Below, in pieces: positions 21,654 through 31,347 of a DNA stretch of 64,000 nt. The notes beneath the pieces were generated by a model, which worked only from the letters and a program-made list of their open reading frames with translations, ran no database searches and was not told the DNA's origin. The position numbers and the translations under genes are program-made. This DNA comes from Gymnopus androsaceus JB14 (taxonomy: Eukaryota > Basidiomycota > Agaricomycetes > Agaricales > Omphalotaceae): positions 248,001 to 312,000 of the forward strand of contig ML769396.1 of NCBI GenBank assembly GCA_009733575.1, given 5' to 3'. Numbering within the stretch: the first letter of the stretch is position 1; every line of letters starts with the position of its first letter.

Positions 21654-23675
21654 ATGACACTTTTTGACGAATCCTTAATGGTTTCGAACAACATTCTCGC
21701 ATGGACAGGCTGTGGAGTTGCTCTGGCCATCTTGTATCTCTTTCAGCATTTACGATTCCGAACAAGAAACCCATTACCTCCTAGTCCTAGGTCTTTCCCG
21801 TTTATAGGTTCGTGTTGTGATCTTTTTTCTTTCTAATCGCCAGAGTGTTCTCGATATTGAACTGGAATATACAATGCCTGATCTCAAGCCCAACCTGGAT
21901 AACGTTTACGGAGTGGTATCAAAAGTATGGTGGGTTGAACTGGTGCTTTGAGTCACGTCGCTGGGAACCCAGTGATCATTCTTAATACGCTAGAAGCCGC
22001 TACAGAGCTACTTGAACGAAGGTCTACAACGTAGTCTAGTCGGTGAGTTTGATGCTCTCTTACCCAATCTTGCCTCCAGTTTTAATTCTTCATGGGGACC
22101 ACTAGACCTCCATCAGCAAAACCTGGGTGACCCCATAGCAAGGTCCCCCTCTGTGCAGCTCTGCACAGAGCTGTACAGAGCTGTACAGCAACTGATCTAT
22201 ATCAATTCCCAATCAATTGCTGTACAGCTCTGTACAGAGCTGCACAGAGCTGCACAGAGGGGGACCTTGCTATGGTGAACACCCAGGTTTTGCTGATGCT
22301 CCACTGATAATGTTGAATGACCTGTGAGTATGCTACCCAATTTTTGTATGAACATCAACACTCAACTTGGTCAATGTACTCTATCCAGAATGGGGTCAGT
22401 CATGTCGGATACCAAGTTCACCGTTCTCTGACCAGTGACTGATGCAGATGGAAATGGGCCTTTTTTTTAATGCCATATGGGCCCGAATGGAAGGCTTGTT
22501 GGAAGCTATTTACTACCAGTCAGTTATATGCTACGCTTGTGCGCAAGTAAGTCGCTCCTTATATGTAAATGCAAAGACTGATTTTGCTCTTTCTGACAGG
22601 ATGGCTGGCTCAAGTATATTGTCCGTTGCTTACGGTTTTGATGTCAATGTGGTGCAGGACTCTGTTTACACCTACAATGCAGAGAAAGCACTAGATGGAT
22701 TGATAGCCGCAAGTATACCAGGATCTTTCCTTGTGGTATCGTACCTTCAAGTCAGTTGCTTGAGCATTACCTTATTTGAATTTTTGCAGGATTACCTTCC
22801 GTGGCTAAAGTATATTCCTTCGTGGGTACCTGGTGCTTCGCTCCAATGTCAAGCTCGGATTTGGAAGGCTGATATGGAGAAGTTGTTGCATGGACCATTT
22901 GCTGCAACAAAGAGCTCTCTTGTAAGCACTCAAACATTTGTTAATGAGGCCATAGGAGAATCTGTGTCTCTGAATAGATCGAGGGAGGTGTGGACCCCTG
23001 CTTCGTCACTCGGTGTTTTGAGCAACTTGGTGACCCCAACTCTAATGTCGAAAGGATGATTGAGCAAACGTCGGGGACCATGTACCAAGGTGAGACCACT
23101 GAACTAACCAACCACCATGATTTCATGCTAATAGAATTTCGTCGCGACCTCCAGCTGGTAGTACCGATACCACCATTATTGCTCTTACTAACTTTTTTCT
23201 TGCTATGGTCAAGTATCCTGAATACCAGAAAAAGGCACAACATGAGCTGGATCGTGTAATTGGAAATGATCGGTTGCCAGACTTTAGTGACAAGTCATCG
23301 CTCCCTTATATTCAAGCAATCGTAAATGAAGTTTTGAGGTGCGAGAATGAATCTGCTCTTACTTGCCAATCTCAACCTGATGTACAAAAATATTGTGTAG
23401 GTGGCAGCCTGTCAATCCACTGGGTAAGGATTCATATCTGTCTCTTCTTCTGTATTGAGGTTCCGCCGGCAGTCTTGGCCCACCTATCTAATATACAACG
23501 GATATCGAATCCCTAAAAATGCAACCGTTATGGCGAATGTTTGGTTAGTCATTCATCTCGAACCACCCAAAGTTCTCATGCGTGAGGACACCATTTGGGG
23601 CGATATTGCATAATGAAACAAAATTTCCTGACCCATATACTTTCAACCCGGATCGTTATATCTGTGCCCCCAACC
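21654..23675 (+). pseudogene. Cytochrome P450 pseudogene, truncated before heme site
   Basis: Remains of a microsomal P450 monooxygenase. The ATG at 21654 leads to a membrane anchor (ILAWTGCGVALAILYLF) and the hinge NPLPPSPRSFPFIGS. Later exons give GNPVIILNTLEAATELLERRS, the pair RPPLIMLNDL, DYLPWLKYIPSWVPG, an I-helix AGSTDTTIIALTNFF, the ExxR helix NEVLRW-type (YIQAIVNEVLR), and a PERF-like NPDRYI. The heme-binding Cys loop that should follow is missing: the homology ends at about 23675 and the next sequence is the duplicated CpG-poor block. An in-frame TAG occurs near 22033 and a 188 bp inverted-repeat element is inserted in the RPPL exon. It cannot give an active enzyme. The clan cannot be fixed from this fragment. 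Confidence 0.85.
22111..22298. mobile_element. 188 bp MITE with CATCAGCAAAA ends, in P450 exon
   Basis: Near-perfect long hairpin: the first 80 or so bases return as reverse complement at the end. It starts CATCAGCAAAACCTGGGTG and ends with the complement. Internally it repeats CTGTGCAG, CTGTACAG and related words. It is flanked by a 3 bp duplication CTC (22108-22110, 22299-22301). Removing it plus one CTC restores the P450 exon RPPLIMLNDL exactly, so the insertion boundaries are certain. Confidence 0.9.
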
Positions 23676-23755
23676 TGTGGGCCGGATCCTGACTGTGGTT
23701 CAAATTGCACTACATGCTGATTGATGTCATATAGAAACATACATTGTACAGAACA

Positions 23756-25815
23756 CTACAGATATTTACCAAAGATTATGTCTTTCTTGAGAGCATTGCA
23801 AAACCCATTTGCAATAACCCAGCTGTTGGAAAAGTCTTGATCTAAAAGACCACACATAGCTTGTTGAATTTCCCCAACCTTCAGTTGAAACTGACTGTCT
23901 TCATCAGACCATTCTAAACAAACATCCAGTCTGCAGAACAGTCTAAATGTTGACACTAACTGGGATTTGTCAGTTTCAAGCAGATTCTCTTGAGTCACAA
24001 GGTGATTGACAACAAATTGTGCAAAATCTTCAACCTCCTTCAATCCTTCTGCACTGCTTAGGGAATTCATATTGTGCCATGCACCATTTTCCAACACACC
24101 TGCACATGGTTTTGGTGTGTGGCTTTATAAATGGTCAGCTCACAAGAAAAATTCTATCAAGCTTGAGAAACTCACTTTTCAATGTCCTTCAAAGGGTGAA
24201 GATGGCTAACATCACTATCAATCATAATATCCGCATGATTGTTTGCATCAGGATTGGCTGAGGTGTAGTTGGAAGGCATGGTCCAAACCATCCTCATAAG
24301 TTTACCAAGGATGAAATAACAGTGCACCTCACCTCGAGAAAGCAAGGATTCATTGAGGGGAGCAGCAAAGAATCTTGGTTTCTGACCATAACCCCAGTTG
24401 TAGGATTCAGTGGCCTCCCACTGTGCCCTAAAATCCTCTAGCACTGTCTGTGACTTGTTCTTGAAAAAGACATTGACACCTGCTGCACTTTTGTCTTGTT
24501 TCACCACATGGTTAGAGCAAATTAGGTCAAACCCTTGCTCACAACTCAAGACAAGAGTGGTTGGTCTAATGACAGGATGCCCTTTGTACCGGAGTTTTCC
24601 TAGGCGGTAAGCTAGAGTTGACTTGCTGTATGCAAGCTCATTTGCATCTGGATGAGGCCAGATAAATATCCCATGATCAGCAGCGAGCTTTTGAAGAGTG
24701 TCAAGGTATTGAGCATTGTAGGGATTGGGGTCGGAAAGAGAAGAGTATGTACTAGATGGAACAAATAAAAAGATGAACAATGAATAAGTCAAAGCACATA
24801 CCTGAGTTGTACCTCACCCATTATCATGTTGACTGATTTGATAACATCAAGAATGCCTCCCTTGCCAGCTTTGATCTCTTATAGAATACACTATCAAGAA
24901 CAAACATGACATTGTAGTCATTGAGATAGAGCTTCAAAGCTGCACTTCCCAAAAGATAGCATTTTGACCTAAACTTGTTTTGATGATATTCTATTTCTCC
25001 TCAGTATCATCATTAGAACCAAAATCAAGTTTATGATCAATGCCTCTGGCATCATGAAGAATCCACAAAATTGACTTGATAGGCATGGGGTGTAGGATTT
25101 CATCAACCTGGGAGTCTAGCTTCAACCACTCCAGAACTTTTGTGATATCCTTTCCAGAGTGAGTGACATGGATGTCTGGACCAAGTATTCTGGCTCTTGG
25201 AATGAATGTTGAAACAGGAGGCCAAGCCTCACTGCTATCAAACATTGATGCTGTTCCATTTTTCCCAATATTATGGTCATATTGCCTGTTGCTTTGGTCG
25301 AGGTGTGTGATTATGTCAGGCTACTGACGCAGGTGCCTGCTAGTAAACCACTGGGCATCTACAGGACCCAATGAGCCATCAGTGAATACTGATAGCATGT
25401 ACTTGCTAGTGACAGGCTTTGGATGATGAGCCCGGCACCACTTCCAGAATTCCAGATAAAAGCTGTTGCATTCAGCTTGCCATAGTGGGAACTGACCACC
25501 TTCAAAGTTCAGTTGCCCACTACATCAGCAAAACCTGGTTGGTCTCCAGAGGTCTCCAGAGATCTCCAGAGCTCTGAAAGCTGTCAAAAAGCTGTCAAAC
25601 TCCTCCAGGCATCTCCAGAGGTCTCTGGAGATCTTCTGGAATTACTATCCTTGCTCCAGAGATGAAAGAAATGTATTGTGATGGTACAGGTTTGCTGATG
25701 TATTCTTCCAAGCATCGAACTGAAGTATGGGATTGCCATTGTCACACCAGTATGCCCAGACTGGGATTGCACAGAGGATCTCTTCATGAGTAGAAGCTCA
25801 GAGAGTGGGTTTGTT
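23756..25815 (-). pseudogene. Unknown CpG-poor gene, partial duplicate without 5' end
   Basis: Copy of the gene relic described at 25816-28088 but lacking its N-terminal exon. Readable exons include CAIPVWAYWCDNGNPILQFD, GGQFPLWQAECNSFYLEFWK, an in-frame TAG after FTSRHLRQ (near 25322), TFIPRARILGPDIHVTHSGK, HGIFIWPHPDANELAYSKS and FRAQWEATESYNWGYGQKP. A 178 bp element is inserted after DAWKN. Small indels relative to the second copy change the frame in places. The gene product is not recognised. Confidence 0.6.
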
Positions 25816-25820
25816 ACAGA
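23762..25820. repeat. 2.06 kb tandem duplication, copy 1
   Basis: Starts ATATTTACCAAAGATTATG and ends at GAGAGTGGGTTTGTTACAGA, where copy 2 begins with the same words. The two copies are nearly identical and differ mainly by single-base indels, many in homopolymer runs (for example CTTCTTGAGAGCATTG against CTTCTTTGAGAGCATTTG). Confidence 0.9.
25523..25700. mobile_element. 178 bp MITE with CATCAGCAAAA ends, copy 1
   Basis: Begins CATCAGCAAAACCTGG and ends CAGGTTTGCTGATG (one T shorter than the downstream copy). The interior is a series of (G)TCTCCAGAG words and their complements. It is flanked by TA on both sides. Removing the element and one TA restores the reading AWKNSGQLNFEGG of the host pseudogene, which indicates a 2 bp target duplication here. 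Confidence 0.85.
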
Positions 25821-27878
25821 ATATTTACCAAAGATTATGTCTTTCTTTGAGAGCATTTGCAAAACCCATTTGCAATAACCCAGCTGTTGGAAAAGTCTTG
25901 ATCTAAAAGACCACAACATAGCTTGTTGAAATTTCCCCAACCTTCAGTTGAAACTGACTGTCTTCATCAGACCATTTAAACAAACATCCAGTCTGCAGAA
26001 CAGTCTAAATGTTACACTAACTGGGATTTGTCACGTTTCAAGCAGATCTCTCTTGAGTCACAAGGTGATGAAACAAATTGGTGCAAAATTTCAACCTCCT
26101 TCAATCCTTCTGCACTGCTTAGGGAATTCATATTGTGCCATGCACCATTTTCCAACACACCTGCACATGGTTTTGGTGTGTGGCTTTATAAATGGTCAGC
26201 TCACAAGAAAAATTCTATCAAGCTTGAGAAACTCACTTTTCAATGTCCTTCAAGGGTGAAGATGGCTAACATCACTATCAATCATAATATCCGCATGATT
26301 GTTTGCATCAGGATTGGCTGAGGTTAGTTGGAAGGCATGGTCCAAACCATCCTCATTAAGTTTACCAAGGATGAAATAACAGTGCACCTCACCTCGAGAA
26401 AGCAAGGATTCATTGAGGGGAGCAGCAAAGAATCTTGGTTTCTGACCATAACCCCAGTTGTAGGATTCAGTGGCCTCCCACTGTGCCCTAAAATCCTCTA
26501 GCACTGTCTGTGACTTGTTCTTGAAAAAGACATTGACACCTGCTGCACTTTTGTCTTGTTTCACCACATGGTTAGAGCAAATTAGGTCAAACCCTTGCTC
26601 ACAACTCAAGACAAGAGTGGTTGGTCTAATGACAGGATGCCCTTTGTACCGGAGTTTTCCTAGGCGGTAAGCTAGAGTTGACTTGCTGTATGCAAGCTCA
26701 TTTGCATCTGGATGAGGCCAGATAAATATCCCATGATCAGCAGCGAGCTTTTGAAGAGTGTCAAGGTATTGAGCATTGTAGGGATTGGGGTCGGAAAGAG
26801 AAGAGTATGTACTAGATGGAACAAATAAAAGATGAACAATGAATAAGTCAAAGCACATACCTGAGTTGTACCTCACCCATTATCATGTTGACTGATTTGA
26901 TAACATCAAGAATGCCTCCCTTGCCAGCTTTGATCTCTTTATAGAATACACTATCAAGAACAAACATGACATTGTAGTCATTGAGATAGAGCTTCAAAGC
27001 TGCACTTCCCAAAAGATAGCATTTTGACCTAAACTTGTTTTGATGATATTCTATTTCTCCTCAGTATCATCATTAGAACCAAAATCAAGTTTATGATCAA
27101 TGCCTCTGGCATCATGAAGAATCCACAAAATTGACTTGATAGGCATGGGGTGTAGGATTTCATCAACCTGGGAGTCTAGCTTCAACCACTCCAGAACTTT
27201 TGTGATATCCTTTCCAGAGTGAGTGACATGGATGTCTGGACCAAGTATTCTGGCTCTTGGAATGAATGTTGAAACAGGAGGCCAAGCCTCACTGCTATCA
27301 AACATTGATGCTGTTCCATTTTTCCCAATATTATGGTCATATTGCCTGTTGCTTTGGTCGAGGTGTGTGATTATGTCAGGCTACTGACGCAGGTGCCTGC
27401 TAGTAAACCACTGGGCATCTACAGGACCCAATGAGCCATCAGTGAATACTGATAGCATGTACTTGCTAGTGACAGGCTTTGGATGATGAGCCCGGCACCA
27501 CTTCCAGAATTCCAGATAAAAGCTGTTGCATTCAGCTTGCCATAGTGGGAACTGACCACCTTCAAAGTTCAGTTGCCCACTACATCAGCAAAACCTGGTT
27601 GGTCTCCAGAGGTCTCCAGAGATCTCCAGAGCTCTGAAAGCTGTCAAAAAGCTGTCAAACTCCTCCAGGCATCTCCAGAGGTCTCTGGAGATCTCTGGAA
27701 TTACTATCCTTGCTCCAGAGATGAAAGAAATGTATTGTGATGGTACAGGTTTTGCTGATGTATTCTTCCAAGCATCGAACTGAAGTATGGGATTGCCATT
27801 GTCACACCAGTATGCCCAGACTGGGATTGCACAGAGGATCTCTTCATGAGTAGAAGCTCAGAGAGTGGGTTTGTAGCT
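25821..27878. repeat. 2.06 kb tandem duplication, copy 2
   Basis: Second unit of the duplication, period about 2059-2060. It ends at GAGAGTGGGTTTGTAGCTG, where copy 1 instead re-enters the unit. The inserted 178 bp element is in the same place in both units, so it was present before the duplication. Confidence 0.9.
27583..27760. mobile_element. 178 bp MITE with CATCAGCAAAA ends, copy 2
   Basis: Same element as at 25523-25700, carried along by the tandem duplication. Its right end reads CAGGTTTTGCTGATG, the complete complement of the left end. Confidence 0.85.
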
Positions 27879-28088
27879 GTAAGCAGGACAGTTGGCATTA
27901 CAGTGAGGGTGATTCTCTTGGTTCTGGGTAGGGTTAAGATGATCCCACTTGTTCCTAGACACAAGTGGTGGTTCAATATAGATGCTGGGTCGTTTTTTCA
28001 AGTTAATGTCATGTGTTTGAGGCTTGTGTGGACAAGTATGAGGACATGAGTGGAAGAACTTGACATGGGAGAATTTGGATGCTGCCAT

Positions 28089-29102
28089 TGTGATTGCTGG
28101 GGAGATTTAAAGTAGTCACTCACTGGTATATATACTCATTTTCAAATTATCCACATGACTGCTTGCCATAATGCCTGTATGCAATTAGGTAATCATTGAT
28201 TCTTTTTCTAGAACCATCAATATTAGATTCCAACTGTTGGAATTCACATGAAATCTATTTTAACCACATTACAATGTACTTATGAATTTATGATACCACA
28301 GGAGATATCTGCACATACTGTACCATTTTGATCACTTCGTTGGTCACAGGTCACAAGGGCCTCCAACAAAACAAAATGTCACAGCTTGTCCCACATCACA
28401 TCAGTCAGTAACAAATTTCTTTCGATTTTTGTGGGCGCCCTCCGGGCGCCTAACCCAATTTAGTAAAATTTTTCCGTAAAATATTTGTTTTGTCACAGGT
28501 CCCACTAATCCCAAATGAAATCTAAATCCGGTCAGTTGGTCACAGGTCACACCCCTGAACGAAGTGCTCAAAATGGTACAGTATACTCACAGTAGCCACT
28601 TATGGTTTCTCATGAAACCCACTCACATTCACATAGTACCCACTTGCCTGATATATGCATGATGACATAGTCATCCTTACAGGTATAAGTACAGTGTGTA
28701 GATACTCATGTACCTTACTTGTTTGCCTCTGGGCCTGCATGAGGTCAAACATTCAATAAATCCATTGCAGCTCATTTTTTTAAATTTTCCAATACCAACT
28801 AGTCTTGCCAATGTTCAGATAAGATAAGTGTGCTAGAGTATCTATAAAATAATATATTCAATTGGCATAGCATTCAATGAGGTTTGGCTGGGGCTTGGCC
28901 CTGTGTGGGTGGGCAAATGTATCTATAAAAACATGGATAACCAAGACTGGCACATCTGATTAATGCTGGTTAATTACTTGAGTCCAGGGATAGATCAGGC
29001 TAATAACAGCTCATGAGTCATCAGTCAAAGTAAAAGACAAAGTGAAAAATAAACTCACATTTGTAGCAAACAACTTGCCAAATGTAATCAATTCACCTGA
29101 GG
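28089..29102. other. CpG-poor intergenic DNA with one MITE
   Basis: AT-rich, almost free of CpG outside the MITE at 28318-28581. No coding exon was recognised. Confidence 0.5.
28318..28581. mobile_element. 264 bp MITE, CTGTACCATTTTGA ends
   Basis: Inverted ends CTGTACCATTTTGATCACTT and the complement of CTGTACCATTTTGAGCACTT (24 bp, one mismatch), each flanked by TA. The interior holds three words of the type GGTCACAGGTC(A/C)C and a GC-rich palindrome GGGCGCCCTCCGGGCGCC near 28433-28450. No open frame. The autonomous family is not identified; a TA target is typical of several DNA transposon groups. Confidence 0.75.
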
Positions 29103-29480
29103 ATGTGTAGACATCCACATGGATTGTCAGCGTATAATGAGATGCTTAGAGGAGACTATTGCTCTTGTACACTATCCACTGCTCAATATTATCATCTTTT
29201 CTTCTTCATTATCATTGACTTACCAGTCCAACATGAAGAACTGATCCTCACTCTCTTCCTTTACCATCCGGGCTGTGTTACCCCTCCTCTCATACTTTCC
29301 GATGTCTCTTTAAGAGAGTGTCAAGGATTTTCCAAGTTTATTTCTATTATCCACCGGCCTGAGCTCCTCCAGGACTTCGTTGACATTGCCAAGGGCCAGC
29401 TCAAACCAAGAGCCAGTGTATTACCTGGCAGAAGACGTGCTTGCAAAGCCCATGATTAACCAAGCTACCATTTTTAAGTC
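29103..29480 (+). pseudogene. CpG-decayed copy of the 118 aa small ORF and its upstream region
   Basis: Bases 29109-29158 match 39391-39435 (upstream region of the second F-box segment), and 29250-29480 match the small ORF at 14710. Many differences are CG to TG or CG to CA: GACGTCCC to GATGTCTC, GAGCG to GAGTG, ACGAGACGC to ATGAGATGC. The frame PPLILSDVSLRECQGFSKFI is still readable but ends early and lacks the acidic tail. Confidence 0.7.
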
Positions 29481-29560
29481 GAGAAAATTTACCAGGCCAC
29501 CAGAAGCCACACTACGATTCTGGCCTAAATGATGCTATTTCGGATAGGAAAATCTCAAAA

Positions 29561-29583
29561 ATAATAATAATAATAATAATAAA
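29561..29583 (+). repeat. (AAT)n microsatellite
   Basis: Seven consecutive ATA/AAT units (ATAATAATAATAATAATAAT) ending in AAA. Confidence 0.9.
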
Positions 29584-29724
29584 TCCAAAAAAAAAGCTGA
29601 AATGACTCCCTGACGTTTTAAAACTGTAGCAGACCTTGGCTGGAAATTTATCTCAATGACTGGGTACAGGTCTTAAAAAAAGTATCTTGTAATCCGAATC
29701 TTGTAGTCCGAGGTACTTATTAAG

Positions 29725-30226
29725 ACAAGGGGGTTCAAAGAACTTAGCGCCCAACCAGGCCTAGGTTAGTTAGTCCAGCCCTCCGGCAGAAAAAAAAAAA
29801 ATTTGACACCACAAAATTTGACCTATTTTGACCCATTTTGACCACTTCTGGCAGTCTTGAAGTTTCATAAATGAGTAGATCTCATATCTTTTGAAGTATA
29901 GCCTTACTTGTATACTCTACAGCCATAGTTTACTTGATTTGTAGTACTTACAATGAATGATAGTATCATATTTTTTGGAAGGATTAATATGGGGATGTGC
30001 TACAGCCTAGGTATGGATGTCAATTATACTCTAGAACTTAGAACAAAGCTTAAACTGAGTGTACAGTGTCCAAATGGCATCTATAAAGAGCCATCTATGA
30101 TGAAATCTTATCATGATATACCATATATGGGTGTGGGAATGCTTACATAGTTAGTTAGTCCACTGACCAGGTGCAAGAAAAAAAATTGATGTCCGGTCAT
30201 TTTTTATAAAATTTGAACCCCCTTGT
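29725..30226. mobile_element. 502 bp element, ACAAGGGGGTTCAAA ends, 6 bp target duplication
   Basis: Perfect 15 bp inverted ends ACAAGGGGGTTCAAA at 29725-29739 and 30212-30226, flanked directly by ATTAAG at 29719-29724 and 30227-30232. Inside, a TTAGTTAGTCCA word followed by an A-run occurs near both ends. It contains no transposase. The 65-residue frame at 29953-30150 has no known motif. Confidence 0.85.
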
Positions 30227-30232
30227 ATTAAG

Positions 30233-31098
30233 ATATTTTTGGGTCAGCGCTAGTCTCCCGTAGGCAGACTCGAATACAAATGACGATCCGTATGGATGTA
30301 TCTGTATAGAGTCTGCTAGTAGGCGCGCCGGCACTGCAGCTCAAGAAAAAGTCTTATGTAAATATAGGTCACTGCCACCATCGGTCCGTTGGATCCGTAT
30401 GGGCGCTCAATTGCATCTTACTTTTTCATGTCATCCGACTCATCGAACGTCGCATTCACGTCCGTCAAGGGCGTAAATACTGTTAATTCTACTGTCAAGA
30501 AGCTTATACCAAAAGTATCGGAAGCTCTGGAATGAGAACCCATTGTTTTCATGTCAGAAATGGTTGAGATGGATGGAGTGACCAGACTCTCTAGGAACAC
30601 TGATGGCATTAAGGGTGTAGGAGGATTCTCGGCACAGTAGACATGTATTGTGATGCATTAGAGGGTGTCGAAGGGGTGGCAGGAATAGATAAAGCGAGAT
30701 TTTTTGTGATACAATGACCAGGCTTGCAAGGAGGAGGCATCAGCTCTTCTGAGTGCAAAGTTGGGTGCCAAAATCCATGTTCCACCCCATGAGCTCCTTA
30801 TCCAGCTATTTCTTCTTTTCTCAGAGGATCCTGGCGCACTGAGATGCATTCAATGGTTGAACTATTAGGTGTATAGGTGTTTCTGGTGCAATTGCCGGTG
30901 ATTTTCGGAGATTTTCTCGGGCAAATCCATCCATCATGAATTAGACAGGTCAAAAACGAAGTTTCAATTGAATTGGCGCGAATACAAGTGCAGGAGCGCG
31001 AGATAACAAGCAGGTACACGGCAGTAAATTGGTACGCGTCGGTGGCGATGCACCAGTCTTATATAATCGAAATCTTTGAGCTGCCCCCGTGGGAACTA
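30233..31098. other. Intergenic, no supported gene
   Basis: CpG returns to normal here. Short minus-strand frames at 30418-30609, 30658-30849 and 30798-31019 do not join through plausible splice sites or show a family motif. Confidence 0.4.
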
Positions 31099-31127
31099 CA
31101 TCAGCAAAAGTGCACTCAGCATGTAGT

Positions 31128-31260
31128 GCCTTGTGAGATTCGGAGCTCGTACAGGGAGCTACAAGGGCCTGCAAGGGGATTACAGGACATGTAAGGTATT
31201 ACAAGGATGCGGCTTGCTCACAAGGTGCGACAAGGCATTACAAGGGAACCAAAATTTTTA
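31128..31260. repeat. Left subterminal ACAAGG array of the transposon
   Basis: Five ACAAGG words and one CCTTGT within about 130 bases (for example GCTACAAGGGCC, TTACAAGGATG, CGACAAGGCATTACAAGGG). Such arrays usually bind the transposase in CACTA-like elements; that role is inferred. Confidence 0.7.
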
Positions 31261-31347
31261 AAACTACACACACAATTTAAACTAGTATACTAATGTAAAA
31301 GGATCATTCCGAATCCAAAGTAATTATTAAACATCCAATGTAAGAAA

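Larger units (their letters stand above)
25816..28088 (-). pseudogene. Unknown CpG-poor gene relic, more complete copy
   Basis: Starts at ATG 28088 with MAASKFSHVKFFHSCPHTCP, rich in His and Cys, followed by HPHCNANCPAYSYKPTL and an in-frame TGA (about 27869). The sense reading continues in the same frame (STHEEILCAIPVWAYWCDNG), then the inserted 178 bp element, GGQFPLWQAECNSFYLEFWK, a TAG shared with the other copy, and domains with GPDIHVTHSGKDITKVLEWL and DPNPYNAQYLDTLQKLAADH. The segment with NHVVKQDK...YNWGYGQKPRFFAAPL...GEVHCYFILGKL weakly resembles an ATP-grasp fold, which I cannot confirm. The stops and frameshifts make a functional product unlikely. The C-terminal end runs into copy 1 of the duplication. 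Confidence 0.6.

Noticed and set aside
25540..25640. Regular TCTCCAGAG repeats resembling a CRISPR-like array
   Set aside because: Units are too short and unevenly spaced, with both orientations, inside a MITE of a eukaryotic genome; they are subterminal repeats.
29953..30150. 65-residue frame inside the 502 bp element as a transposase
   Set aside because: Too short, no catalytic or DNA-binding motif.
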